Source: Frigididesulfovibrio sp031553235 (GTDB lineage Bacteria > Desulfobacterota > Desulfovibrionia > Desulfovibrionales > Desulfovibrionaceae). Taken from it: 64,000 nucleotides of DNA. The notes under the pieces were generated by a model. That model was not told the DNA's origin, ran no database searches, and saw only the letters and a list, made by a program, of their open reading frames with translations. The stretch spans positions 1-64,000 of the forward strand of contig JAVBLS010000018.1 of NCBI GenBank assembly GCA_031553235.1, in the 5' to 3' direction. Shown piece by piece: positions 42,973 through 52,595 of the stretch (positions within the stretch are counted from its first letter, which is position 1; every line of letters starts with the position of its first letter). The translations under genes and the position numbers were made by a program.

Positions 42973-45378
42973 TCACGCGCCCTTGCCCATCAGCCTGCCT
43001 GCCAGGCGCACGGCTCCCACGGCATCGCCGGAATGGTGCGCCCCGATGCTCCGGGCAAAGGCCGGGGTGACCACGGCGCCGCCCACCATAACCGGAATGT
43101 CCAGCCCCTTCTCGGCCAAAAGTTCCACTGTGTCGCGCATGCGCACCATGGTGGTGGTCATCAGGGCCGAAAGCCCGATGGCCCCGGCCTTGTGCTTGGC
43201 GGCGGCCCGAACCACGGTTTCGGCGAGCACGTCTTTGCCCAGATCGACCACGACATAGCCGTGGTTTTCCAACATCAGGCCGACGATGTTCTTGCCGATA
43301 TCGTGAATGTCGCCCTGTACCGTGGCCAAGACCACCACGGACCGGTCTGCCTGGCCGCGCTTTTTTTCCAACAGCGGCCGCAGACGGGCAAAGGCCACCT
43401 GCATGGCTTCGGCCGAGCGGATCAGTTGGGGCAGAAAATATTCTCGACGCTCGTAGCGTGCTCCGACCTCATTGATGGCCGGAATCAACCGGCCGTCAAC
43501 CAGGGCAAAGGGATCTTCCCCGGCCTCCAGGACGGCCGCAAGCAGGGGTTCCACAGCCTCACGCCGACCGAGAATAACCGCTTCTTCCAGGCTAGCGACC
43601 GAAGCCGGGGCTTTGCGGGAAGAAACGCGCGCAGTGCTCGTTTCGGCCGGACGATCAGCATGGGCGGTAATAAAGTTTTCCGCACCGGGATCGTGGTTCA
43701 AAAGCACGTTGAGCGCATCCAGGGTGTCGGCCAGGCGGGCATCCGAGGGATTGGCGATGCAGGCGCACAAACCGGCTCCGGCCGCGGCCGCGGCAAAGGC
43801 CGAGTTGACCAGGCTGCGGGCAGGCAGACCGAAAGAAATGTTGGACAGGCCGCAGACCGTGGGCAGCCCCTGCCCGGTACACCAGCGGATGAACTCCAGA
43901 CATTCGCGCGCCGCCGTCGGCGTGGAGGAAACGGTCAGGGCCAGAATGTCGACCACGGCCAGCCGGCGCGGAACGCCGAGAGTTTCCATGCGGCCCAGCA
44001 GATCTTCGACAACGGCGATGCGTTCTCCGGCCTTTTCAGGCAATTTTTTGCCGCGCAGGGGCAAGAGAATGAAGGGCGCGCCAAAGTCGCGGCACAGCGG
44101 GCCGAGACGGTCCATGCGGCCTTCCTCGCCGCTGATGGAATTGACCAGGGGCGAAGCAGGATACACCGCCAGGGCCGCGGCCATGGCAACAGGATCGGCC
44201 GAGTCGAGGCAAAGCGGACAGGCGTGGGCCGAGGCCAGGCGGCCGACCAAATCCGGCAGCAAACGGGCCTCGTCGACCAGAGGCGCGCCCACGTTCACGT
44301 CCAGCACCGGCGCATCGGCCGCGAGCTGCTCTTCAGCAAAACGCAGAGCCGTGGTGAACTCGCCCGCCTGCAACTCGGCGCTCAACAGTTTCTTGCCTGT
44401 GGGATTGATCCGCTCGCCGATGCAGACAAAAGGCCCGTCCGGTCCCAGGCGTACCATGCGGGAGCGCGAGGTCAGAGCCACGCCGGAAAAATACGGCCGA
44501 GGCGCCGGCGCGTCCAGGGCACGCACCCGGCGGGCTAGGGCGGCGATATGCTCCGGGGTAGTGCCGCAGCAACCGCCGACCAGTTGAGCGCCGGCCCGGG
44601 CAAAGGCCGTGACCGCCTCGGCAAAGTCTTCAGGACCAAGGGGAAACACGGTCCGGCCGTTCTCCAAGCGAGGCAGCCCGGCGTTGGGCTGGATCAGCAC
44701 CGGCACGGGCGAGGCGGCCAGAAGGGCTGCGGCGGCTTCGGCCATTCCAGCCGGACCGGCGCTGCAGTTCATGCCCACCACATCGGCCCCGAGATTGGCC
44801 AGAGTGGCGACGCAAACTTCCACAGACGAACCGGTCAGGGTCACTCCGGCCTCGTAGGTCATGGAAACAGCCAGGGGCAGGTCGCAGACCCGGCGGGCCG
44901 CAACCACGGCGGCTCTGGCCTCGGCGATGTCAAACTGGGTTTCGATCATCAATAGATCGGCCCCACCGGCGGCCAGACCACGGATTTGCTCGACAAAGGC
45001 GGCGATCAGATCTTCAAAATCAAGTTCTCCCAAGGGCTTGAGAAATTTACCCGTGGGTCCGACGCTGCCGGCCACGAACACCCGTCGGCCCGCCCTGTCG
45101 GCGGCCTCGCGGGCGGCTGCGGCCATTCGTCGGTTAAAGTTAAAGGGCTCCAGCCCGGGGTCGAGCTTAAAACGCGTGCCGCCAAAGGTGTTGGTGGTCA
45201 GTACGTCGGCCCCGGCGGCTGCATAGTCGGCATGCACGCCGAAAAGCACTTCGGGCTTTTCCAGGCAGAACAGTTCGGGACTGACGCCGGGAGGCAGCCC
45301 GCGTGTTTGCAGCATTGAGCCCATGGCCCCGTCAAAAATTATCCGCCGGCCTTCCGCCAAAAGGGAACGAAACGTCAT
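42973..45378 (-). CDS. MetH-type methyltransferase without reactivation domain
   Basis: An 801-residue enzyme with three modules. Residues to about 290 are the homocysteine S-methyltransferase domain (FDGAMGSMLQTRG; zinc cysteines in VGMNCS and GGCCGTTPEH). About 310-570 is a pterin-binding domain. From about 580 there is a B12 cap and a cobalamin-binding domain with DIHDIGKNIVG. Classical MetH has a further C-terminal adenosylmethionine reactivation domain of about 330 residues, which is absent here. It probably makes methionine and needs a separate activator. GAGG is found before the ATG. Confidence 0.85.
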   Translation of the reverse strand: MTFRSLLAEGRRIIFDGAMGSMLQTRGLPPGVSPELFCLEKPEVLFGVHADYAAAGADVLTTNTFGGTRFKLDPGLEPFNFNRRMAAAAREAADRAGRRVFVAGSVGPTGKFLKPLGELDFEDLIAAFVEQIRGLAAGGADLLMIETQFDIAEARAAVVAARRVCDLPLAVSMTYEAGVTLTGSSVEVCVATLANLGADVVGMNCSAGPAGMAEAAAALLAASPVPVLIQPNAGLPRLENGRTVFPLGPEDFAEAVTAFARAGAQLVGGCCGTTPEHIAALARRVRALDAPAPRPYFSGVALTSRSRMVRLGPDGPFVCIGERINPTGKKLLSAELQAGEFTTALRFAEEQLAADAPVLDVNVGAPLVDEARLLPDLVGRLASAHACPLCLDSADPVAMAAALAVYPASPLVNSISGEEGRMDRLGPLCRDFGAPFILLPLRGKKLPEKAGERIAVVEDLLGRMETLGVPRRLAVVDILALTVSSTPTAARECLEFIRWCTGQGLPTVCGLSNISFGLPARSLVNSAFAAAAAGAGLCACIANPSDARLADTLDALNVLLNHDPGAENFITAHADRPAETSTARVSSRKAPASVASLEEAVILGRREAVEPLLAAVLEAGEDPFALVDGRLIPAINEVGARYERREYFLPQLIRSAEAMQVAFARLRPLLEKKRGQADRSVVVLATVQGDIHDIGKNIVGLMLENHGYVVVDLGKDVLAETVVRAAAKHKAGAIGLSALMTTTMVRMRDTVELLAEKGLDIPVMVGGAVVTPAFARSIGAHHSGDAVGAVRLAGRLMGKGA

Positions 45379-45581
45379 TGCAGCCTCTTTACTTTTTGTC
45401 TTGGAGGGGTGATCCGTGCTCGCTCGGTTTACTGAAAATCATTGAAAAGGACAAACAAAAAAACAAACATTAAAAGATTCGTCGTCCCATTCCCGACTAT
45501 TGACCATGGGCGGACCCAGGACAAAGAGAAAAGCCCTTCCCTGTTTCTCTGCCTTCTGATAAAGACTAGGCCGGTACGCAC

Positions 45582-46700
45582 ATGATGAAAAAATACTCAT
45601 CTCCCCTTGATCCCGAAACGGCCGACCGGCTGGATGCCGCCGCCGAACCGGAAATCCTGGACCACGATGATGATGAATCTTTCGACGAGGACCAGGACCT
45701 CGAACCGGTGGACGACGATCCTGCCGGGGTTGATCTGTTCGGCCTGGACCCGTCGGAAGCCGTCGACTCCGCCCTGCCCCCGGTGCCGCACCTCGCGCAC
45801 ATGGGGGCGTTGGCTCCGTTCGCCCACCATCCGCCTGAGCGCACCCGAGACAGCCTGCACCTTTACTTGCGTGAAATCAATAAGTTTCCTCTGCTCAAAC
45901 CGGAGGAAGAACTGCAACTGGCCCGCCGGGTCAAAGAAACCGGCGATGCGGATGCCGCCTTCCGTCTGGTCTCCTCGCATCTGCGCCTGGTGGTGCGCAT
46001 CGCCATGGACTTCCAGCGACGCTGGATGCAAAATGTTCTGGATCTGATCCAGGAAGGCAACGTCGGCCTGGTGCGGGCCGTGGACAAATTCGATCCGGAA
46101 AAAGGCATCAAGTTTTCCTACTACGCCACTTTCTGGATCAAGGCCTACATCCTGAAATTCATCATGGACAACTGGCGCCTGGTGAAGATCGGCACCACCC
46201 AGACGCAGCGCAAGCTTTTTTACAATCTGAACAAGGAACGTCGCGTTCTGATCGCCCAGGGTTTCGATCCGGACACAGCCATGCTCGCCGAGCGCCTCAA
46301 CGTGCCCGAAGAGCAGATCATTGAAATGGAGCAGCGCCTGGATGCCTCGGACATGTCCCTGGATGCCCCGATTAATGAAGAGGAGGCGGGTGGAGCCAGC
46401 CGCCTCGACTACCTGCCCGCCCTCGGGCCGGGCATTGAAGAGGTGCTGGGCAACAGCGAAATCTCCCACATGGTCCGGGAGCGTTTGAAGTCCCTGGTTC
46501 CTTTACTTTCCGACAAAGAGCAATATATTCTGGAGCACCGTCTGCTTTCGGAAGAACCCGTCACCTTGCGTGAGATAGGCGACATGTTTGAGGTCACCCG
46601 CGAACGGGTGCGCCAGATCGAGGCCCGCCTGCTGCAAAAGGTGCGCGACCACCTGACCGGCAACATCAAAGACTTTTCACGTGACTGGATAGAGCAATAA
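45582..46700 (+). CDS. rpoH: Heat-shock sigma factor RpoH
   Basis: A 372-residue sigma-70-family factor. An acidic N-terminal tail of about 85 residues precedes region 2 (LRLVVRIAMDF, DLIQEGNVGLVRAVDKFDPEKGIKFSYYATFWIKAYI). The RpoH-specific box follows in the stretch GTTQTQRKLFYNL, and the region 4 helix-turn-helix is VTLREIGDMFEVTRERVRQIEARLL. It directs chaperone and protease genes. The acidic tail exceeds the E. coli form. It overlaps the next gene by one base. Confidence 0.9.
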   Translation: MMKKYSSPLDPETADRLDAAAEPEILDHDDDESFDEDQDLEPVDDDPAGVDLFGLDPSEAVDSALPPVPHLAHMGALAPFAHHPPERTRDSLHLYLREINKFPLLKPEEELQLARRVKETGDADAAFRLVSSHLRLVVRIAMDFQRRWMQNVLDLIQEGNVGLVRAVDKFDPEKGIKFSYYATFWIKAYILKFIMDNWRLVKIGTTQTQRKLFYNLNKERRVLIAQGFDPDTAMLAERLNVPEEQIIEMEQRLDASDMSLDAPINEEEAGGASRLDYLPALGPGIEEVLGNSEISHMVRERLKSLVPLLSDKEQYILEHRLLSEEPVTLREIGDMFEVTRERVRQIEARLLQKVRDHLTGNIKDFSRDWIEQ

Positions 46701-48406
46701 TGCGTATCGCCCAGCCTTCCTTCTTGATTCGCGCCGCGGTGTCGGCCGTTCTGGTTTGCTTCATGCTCGGTTGCCTGCCGCATCCCCAGTCCGCCGACGC
46801 GGCGGAGGAAGAACCGATCAAATGGGATTTAAGCCCGGAAGCCGAGCATATCTATTACTACCTGCTGCTTTCCGAGGCCATGCACACGGGCGACGACCGT
46901 CTGGCCGGAGAAGCCCTGCGCGGCCTGCTCAAATATGATCCGTCCCTGCCCGTATTCCGTGACGGAGCCACCATTCTCATGGCCACGGGCGACTTTCCCG
47001 GCGCCGCCGATGTCTGCAGACGCGGCCTGGCCCAGTACCCGGACGACGAGCCGCTCACGGTGCTGCTTTCCGGTGCCCTGAGCGAACAGGACAGGGACGG
47101 CGAAGCCGTGGCCCTGATGGAAAAATATCTGGATAAAAAGCCGGACAGCTCCGAGGCCAGGCAAGAGTTGGTGCGCCTGTATCTGCGCATCGGAGCCACC
47201 GACAAAGCCCTGGACCTGCTCGGCAACGGCAGAAACGATGAAAATTCCGCGCCGGCCATGCTTTTTCGAGCCAGGGTTCTGGCCGGAGCGGGTAAAACGG
47301 CTGAAGCCACGGCCGCGCTGAAAGCCTTGGTGCGCAAATATCCCGATTTTGCCCAGGGTTGGGTGGAAACCGCCCTGCTGGCCGAGCGTGGCAACCGGCG
47401 CAACGATGCCATGAACGCCTACCGCAAGGCCCTTGACCTGCTGCCCGAGAGCCTGGATCTCTGGTACCGGCTGATCTCCCTGCAGTTGAAAGACGGCAAA
47501 CCGCTGGCCGCCATACAGACCCTGGACAAGGCTCCTGATCAGGGCTCGTTCCGTCTGCAGGTCGCCCTGCTCTTTGCCGATGAAGGGCACAACAAAGAGG
47601 CTCTGGATCTGTTGCAAAGTGCGGTCAAAAGCGGCGCCGATCCGGACGAGGCTTCCTATTATCGCTCGATCATCGAGCTGCGCATGAGCGGCGACGTGGA
47701 AGGGGCGCTCATGCTGCTGCAGTCCATCCCCACAAGCAGCCCGCTGTACGACCGGGCCAAACTGCGTGCGCTGAACATTCTGCTTGATGCCGGCCGCTTC
47801 GAAGAGGCCGAAAAGGCCGCCGCGCAGGCCCGCACCGTCAGACCGGACCTCAAAGAACTTTGGGGCGTCCAGGCCTTTGCCCTACTCAAGCAGAACAAGG
47901 CAGACGAGGCCGTGGACCTGATGAAGCAGGCTCTGGCCAAATTCCCCGACGACGAAGATCTGCTCTTCTCTCTTGGGCACATCCAGGAGGAGGCCGGGCA
48001 GCGTGATGCCGCTCTGGCCACCATGGAACAAATCATCAAGAAAAACCCACGCCACTACAAGGCCCTGAACTATGTGGGCTATACCCTGGCGGACCGCAAC
48101 ACCGACTTGGCGCGCGCTCTGGAACTGATCAACCGAGCCCTGGCCCAGGCTCCGGACGAAGACTATATCGTGGACTCGCTGGCTTGGGTGCAGTACCGCA
48201 TGGGGCATTTTGCCGACGCCTGGCAGAGCATTCAGCGCTGCATCGCTCTGGGTGGCGACGACCCGACCATCTGGGAGCACTACGGCGACATCGCTCACGC
48301 CCTGAAAAAGAAGAACGAGGCCCTGAAAGGCTGGAACGAGGCCCTGCGCCGCAACCCGTCCAACCCCGAAGTTCTGCGGGAAAAGATCGCCCGCCTGTTG
48401 AAGTAG
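46700..48406 (+). CDS. TPR-repeat lipoprotein
   Basis: A 568-residue protein. The lipoprotein signal has lipobox FMLGC, placing the acylated Cys near residue 22, and it is followed by numerous tetratricopeptide units from about residue 60 to the end. Repeats such as ALAKFPDDEDLLFSLGHIQEEAGQ are typical. It probably acts as a scaffold at the periplasmic face of the outer membrane. Its ATG shares one base with the rpoH stop, so it is co-translated with the sigma factor and precedes a LolB-like lipoprotein. Confidence 0.85.
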   Translation: MRIAQPSFLIRAAVSAVLVCFMLGCLPHPQSADAAEEEPIKWDLSPEAEHIYYYLLLSEAMHTGDDRLAGEALRGLLKYDPSLPVFRDGATILMATGDFPGAADVCRRGLAQYPDDEPLTVLLSGALSEQDRDGEAVALMEKYLDKKPDSSEARQELVRLYLRIGATDKALDLLGNGRNDENSAPAMLFRARVLAGAGKTAEATAALKALVRKYPDFAQGWVETALLAERGNRRNDAMNAYRKALDLLPESLDLWYRLISLQLKDGKPLAAIQTLDKAPDQGSFRLQVALLFADEGHNKEALDLLQSAVKSGADPDEASYYRSIIELRMSGDVEGALMLLQSIPTSSPLYDRAKLRALNILLDAGRFEEAEKAAAQARTVRPDLKELWGVQAFALLKQNKADEAVDLMKQALAKFPDDEDLLFSLGHIQEEAGQRDAALATMEQIIKKNPRHYKALNYVGYTLADRNTDLARALELINRALAQAPDEDYIVDSLAWVQYRMGHFADAWQSIQRCIALGGDDPTIWEHYGDIAHALKKKNEALKGWNEALRRNPSNPEVLREKIARLLK

Positions 48407-48416
48407 AGGGAGTGCC

Positions 48417-49205
48417 GTGCGTCGTCTGCTGCCTCTGATCTTTCTCCTTTTGGCCTTTTCGGCCGGCTGCACGCCCAGGCATGTGCCTGGGCCGGGCTTG
48501 CCCATGGGCGATGCCGCCTCGGCCTGGAACGCCTATGCCGCCCGCTCCGGGGCGGAGGCGGCCCGGCCCTTCCGCCTCTCCGCCACCCTGCGCTACACCG
48601 ACGCCAAGGGCGAAACGGTGCGCGTCTCTTCTCTGCTTTGGGGCAACGGTCGCAGTTATCCCCTGCGTCTGGATCTGACCGCCGGCATGGGTACGACCGT
48701 AGCCAAGATTCGTGAAAGCGCCGACTCCTTCACGGCATACAGTCCGGAAGAATCCACAGCCTATGTGCACGACCGGGCCGGCCTGGCCTTAAGCGCTTTC
48801 GGCGTGCCCATTCCCCTGACCCTGCACGATCTTTCACTGATCCTCACTGGCCGAAGCGGTGATCTGTTCCTGCCGCCGCGCGGAGAAACGCCGGCGGCCA
48901 CGCCCTCGCCCGGCGGTTATGTCTTCAATGTGCGCAATGCTCCCCTGCCGGGGCTTCTGGAGCTTTCTCCCCAGGGTTTCCCCCTTTCCTGGCAGCAAGG
49001 CGGCTGGCGGCTGACCTTTGAGCCGCTCTCCGACAATCCCATGCGGCCGCACCGCATTGAGATCGCCCATCCGCAAGGGGCCGAAGCCCTGATCGTGGTG
49101 CGCGACCTGGAATACCCCGCCATGCCCTTTGCCGGAGCTCAGTTCGCCCTGCCCCTGCCGCCGGGCACGCAGCAAAAAGAGCTGCCGGAAGCGAACCTGC
49201 AATAA
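48417..49205 (+). CDS. LolB-like outer-membrane lipoprotein
   Basis: A 262-residue protein starting with GTG. A signal peptide ends in the lipobox SAGC (Cys18). The rest is a beta-rich domain with FRLSATLRYTDAKGETVRVSSLLWG and a closing RPHRIEIAHPQG, resembling LolB/DUF4292 lipid carriers. It may receive lipoproteins from LolA at the outer membrane. AGAGGGA precedes the start. It sits in the rpoH-TPR cluster. Confidence 0.65.
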   Translation: MRRLLPLIFLLLAFSAGCTPRHVPGPGLPMGDAASAWNAYAARSGAEAARPFRLSATLRYTDAKGETVRVSSLLWGNGRSYPLRLDLTAGMGTTVAKIRESADSFTAYSPEESTAYVHDRAGLALSAFGVPIPLTLHDLSLILTGRSGDLFLPPRGETPAATPSPGGYVFNVRNAPLPGLLELSPQGFPLSWQQGGWRLTFEPLSDNPMRPHRIEIAHPQGAEALIVVRDLEYPAMPFAGAQFALPLPPGTQQKELPEANLQ

Positions 49206-49240
49206 TTGTATCTGGCAAGAAAGCGCTTCAAGGAGTGCCC

Positions 49241-49687
49241 ATGATTGTTCGCCGCGTCTATCTGGCTTCCGACCATGCGGGCTTCGTCCTCAAACGAGCC
49301 CTGCTGGATCATTTGGCCGCCAAAGGTCTGGAAACCGTCAACCTCGGCACCCACGAACAGGCAAGCTGCGACTATCCGGACTTCGCCCACCGTTTGTGCG
49401 ACGAGGTGTTGCGCGCCGGAGACATGGGCATTTTGATCTGCGGCACCGGCATCGGCATGTCCATGGCCGCCAACCGCCACCCGGGCATACGGGCCGCCCT
49501 GTGTACTCACGAATTTCATGCCCGAGCCACCCGGGCGCACAACGACGCCAACGTGCTCTGTCTGGGCGAGCGGGTGACCGCACCCGGCCTGGCCTGCGAG
49601 TTGGCGGAAATTTTTCTTTCCACCCCGTTTGAAGGCGGCCGGCACCAGCGCCGTATCGAGCGCCTCGACCCGTCCGCCGCGAAATAA
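49241..49687 (+). CDS. rpiB: Ribose 5-phosphate isomerase B
   Basis: A 148-residue RpiB/LacAB sugar isomerase with VYLASDHAGFVLKRAL at the start and the catalytic loop ILICGTGIGMSMAANR. Cys in that loop and the later His in HNDANVL are the expected acid/base residues. It interconverts ribose 5-phosphate and ribulose 5-phosphate. AAGGAG lies six bases before the ATG at 49241; the in-frame GTG two codons earlier is too close to the site. Confidence 0.95.
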   Translation: MIVRRVYLASDHAGFVLKRALLDHLAAKGLETVNLGTHEQASCDYPDFAHRLCDEVLRAGDMGILICGTGIGMSMAANRHPGIRAALCTHEFHARATRAHNDANVLCLGERVTAPGLACELAEIFLSTPFEGGRHQRRIERLDPSAAK

Positions 49688-49724
49688 CCCTCAACCGGGC
49701 GCCGCCCGGACGCCTGGAGCAGGC

Positions 49725-51182
49725 ATGCAGTTGTACAACACCCTGACGCGTAAAAAAGAACCCTTCACGCCCCGCGTTCCCGGCAAGGTGGGGCTGTACG
49801 CCTGCGGTATCACCGCCTACGATCTTTGCCACATCGGCCACGCCCGCTCGGCCGTGGTCTTTGACGTCCTGGTGCGCCGGCTGCGCGATATCGGCCTGGG
49901 CGTGACCTTCGTACGCAACTTTACCGATGTGGACGACAAAATCATCAACCGGGCCAATGCCGACGGCCTGCCGAGCGATGTCATCGCCGAGCGTTACATC
50001 AAGGCCTTTCACGAAGATATGGACCGCCTGGACGTGCTCCGGGCCGACGTGGAGCCCAAGGCCACGGAACACATTGCCGACATGATCACCCTGTGCGAAA
50101 ATCTCATCGCCAAGGGACATGCCTATGCCACGCCTTCGGGCGACGTTTACTTTCGGGTGCGCACCTTCCCGGCTTACGGCAAGCTCTCGGGCCGCAGCCT
50201 GGACGACATGCAGGCCGGGGCCCGAGTAGCGCCGGGGGAAGAAAAGGAAGACCCCCTGGATTTCGCCCTCTGGAAAGGGGCCAAGCCGGGTGAACCCTCC
50301 TGGGAAAGCCCCTGGGGACCGGGGCGGCCCGGTTGGCACATCGAGTGCTCGGCCATGAGCGAAAAGCATCTCTCCTTGCCCCTGGACATCCACGGCGGCG
50401 GGCAGGATCTGATCTTCCCCCACCATGAAAACGAGATTGCCCAGACCGAAGCGGCCACGGGCAAGGAATTTTCGCGCTTTTGGGTACACAACGGCTTCGT
50501 GCAGATCGATTCGGAAAAAATGTCCAAATCCCTGGGCAACTTCAAGACCATCCGGGACATTCTGGAAAGCTGGGAGCCCGAGGTGTTGCGCCTGTTCCTG
50601 CTCAGCAGGCACTATCGCAGCCCCATTGATTTTTCTTTGGAAAGCATGGAAGAAGCCGAGAAAAGCCTGAAGCGCCAGTACGAGTCTCTGGCCCGGTTTA
50701 CGGCCGAGCGCGCCCTGCCCGCACCTGCCGGCGGCGCGATCACCCGGGAACTGCGGGCCGATTTTGAGTCTTTGGTCCAGGCCTGCAACGAGGCCCTGGA
50801 CGACGACCTGAATACCGCCGCTACCCTGGGACATGCCAATGGCCTGTTCCGCCTTGGTGGACGCATCCTGGACGACAAGGCCCTGCGCAAAAACAAGGCC
50901 GGTCGTGAGCTGCTGCACGACATCCACAACGAAATTATTGGTCTGGGCAAGGTTTTGGGGCTGTGGCGGCAAGAGCCCGCCGCCTTTCTGGCGGATCTGC
51001 GTGCCTGCCGGATCCGGCGCAAAAACATTGACGTCGAGCGGGTGGAAAAACTGCTGGAAGCCAGAAGCCTGGTTAAGGCGGCCAAAAACTTCGCCGCCGC
51101 CGACGCGGTCCGGGCCGAGCTTACCAATCTGGGCGTGGAAGTGCGAGACACGCCCGAAGGAGCGGTATGGGACGTGGTCTGA
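49725..51182 (+). CDS. cysS: Cysteinyl-tRNA synthetase
   Basis: A 485-residue class I synthetase. It has the zinc and HIGH region YACGITAYDLCHIGHARS, the TDVDDKIINRA motif and the KMSKSLGN loop; the anticodon-binding domain follows from about residue 330. It charges tRNA-Cys. The ATG at 49725 with GGAG six bases ahead is preferred to an earlier in-frame start. Its 3' end overlaps the protease gene by 16 bases, implying coupled translation. Confidence 0.97.
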   Translation: MQLYNTLTRKKEPFTPRVPGKVGLYACGITAYDLCHIGHARSAVVFDVLVRRLRDIGLGVTFVRNFTDVDDKIINRANADGLPSDVIAERYIKAFHEDMDRLDVLRADVEPKATEHIADMITLCENLIAKGHAYATPSGDVYFRVRTFPAYGKLSGRSLDDMQAGARVAPGEEKEDPLDFALWKGAKPGEPSWESPWGPGRPGWHIECSAMSEKHLSLPLDIHGGGQDLIFPHHENEIAQTEAATGKEFSRFWVHNGFVQIDSEKMSKSLGNFKTIRDILESWEPEVLRLFLLSRHYRSPIDFSLESMEEAEKSLKRQYESLARFTAERALPAPAGGAITRELRADFESLVQACNEALDDDLNTAATLGHANGLFRLGGRILDDKALRKNKAGRELLHDIHNEIIGLGKVLGLWRQEPAAFLADLRACRIRRKNIDVERVEKLLEARSLVKAAKNFAAADAVRAELTNLGVEVRDTPEGAVWDVV

Positions 51183-52585
51183 GCCTGTGGCACAGACTTT
51201 GTGCGGGCCTCGTTCTGATGGCCTTCACCCTTACCCAGGCGGCACCGCTTGCCAGAGCCGACCTGTTCGGTTCGTTCAGCATCAAGGATGAAATCGAACT
51301 GGGCCGCAAATTCAACGTCCTGGTCCGTTCGCGTATGCCTCTGGTCCAAGACCCCGAAGTGGTCGGCTACGTCAACGACGTGGTCCAGCGCTTGGTGGCC
51401 GCCATACCGCCACGGCCCTTTCCCTTCACGGTCAGTGTGCTGCGCAACAATGCCCTGAACGCTTTTGCCACGCCCGGCGGCTATGTCTTCGTCTACACCG
51501 GGCTGATCCTGGCCATGGATCACGAGTCCGAGTTGGCCGGGGTTCTCGCCCACGAACTGGCCCACGTCACCCAACGCCATATTGCCGCGCGCATCGAAAA
51601 ATCCCAATGGGTGAGTATCCTTTCGCTGTTGGGCATGCTGGCCGGCGCCTTCATCGGCGGCGAAGGCGGCGGCGCGGCCATGGCCGGGGCCATGGCGGGC
51701 GGCCAGGCGGCCATGCTCAATTACAGCCGCGCCGACGAAAACGAGGCCGACCAGGTGGGCATGAACTACCTGGTCAAGGCCGGTTACCCGCCTGAGGGGT
51801 TGGAGGGCGCCTTTGAAAAAATGAGCCGCAGGCAGTGGCTCATGGGCGGGAATATCCCCTCTTACCTCTCCACCCACCCCGGCCTGAACGACCGCAAGCA
51901 CGACATGGCCGCGCGCATCGCCATGATGCCCGCCAATATCCTCAACCGCAAAGACGACGATGCCCGTTTTATCCGAGTGCAGGCCCTGGTGCGCGCCCGC
52001 TACAGCGACCCTGCCCTGGCCCTGCAGGCTTTTGCCAAGCAGATGACCGGGACGCATCGTTGCATGGCCCTGCTGGGTCAGGGCATTCTGGCCTCGCGCC
52101 AAAACCGGATCAACGACGCTCGGGACTTTTTCGATCAGGCCTTGAAGTGCGGCCCCACCGACGAATTGGTGGTGCGCGAAGCCGGCGTTTTCCACTACAT
52201 GAAGGGTGATCGCGACCGGGGAGCCCAGTTGCTGGCCCAGGCAGTGCGTATGAACCACAACGATACCATCGCCCAGTTCTATTATGCCCGCAGTCTGGCC
52301 GACTCCGGGAACAGTGCCGAAGCCGTGGCCGCCATTCGTCGGGTGCTGATCGACGAGCCCGAAGACCCGGAAGTGCACGAATATCTGGCCCGTTACCTAG
52401 CCCAGCAGCGCAAAATGTTTCCCGCCTATCTGCACCTGGCCTATGCCGCGCTGTACACCAACAATCGCCAGCGCACGGAGCAGTTTCTCGAAAAGGCCAA
52501 GGCCGAGATGCGGGACAACCAGGACAGACAGGATCTTGATCGTTTCGAGGCCGTTTACAAAGAACGCAGACAATACTGGAAATAA
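51167..52585 (+). CDS. BepA-like M48 metalloprotease with TPR tail
   Basis: A 472-residue periplasmic protease. The signal is HRLCAGLVLMAFTLTQAAP, then an M48 domain with the zinc motif HELAH at about residue 128 and the ligand Glu in RADENEADQVGM. A C-terminal TPR-like region follows from about 290. This matches BepA (YfgC), which repairs or degrades stalled outer-membrane proteins such as LptD. It overlaps cysS by 16 bases and is followed by hslV. Confidence 0.88.
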   Translation: MGRGLSLWHRLCAGLVLMAFTLTQAAPLARADLFGSFSIKDEIELGRKFNVLVRSRMPLVQDPEVVGYVNDVVQRLVAAIPPRPFPFTVSVLRNNALNAFATPGGYVFVYTGLILAMDHESELAGVLAHELAHVTQRHIAARIEKSQWVSILSLLGMLAGAFIGGEGGGAAMAGAMAGGQAAMLNYSRADENEADQVGMNYLVKAGYPPEGLEGAFEKMSRRQWLMGGNIPSYLSTHPGLNDRKHDMAARIAMMPANILNRKDDDARFIRVQALVRARYSDPALALQAFAKQMTGTHRCMALLGQGILASRQNRINDARDFFDQALKCGPTDELVVREAGVFHYMKGDRDRGAQLLAQAVRMNHNDTIAQFYYARSLADSGNSAEAVAAIRRVLIDEPEDPEVHEYLARYLAQQRKMFPAYLHLAYAALYTNNRQRTEQFLEKAKAEMRDNQDRQDLDRFEAVYKERRQYWK

Positions 52586-52595
52586 GGATTGCATC

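Noticed and set aside
45379..45581. Possible cobalamin or SAM riboswitch between metH and rpoH
   Set aside because: The gap holds neither a B12-box-like stretch nor the nested stems expected; only a weak 7-bp stem (AGAGAAA / TTTCTCT) was seen.
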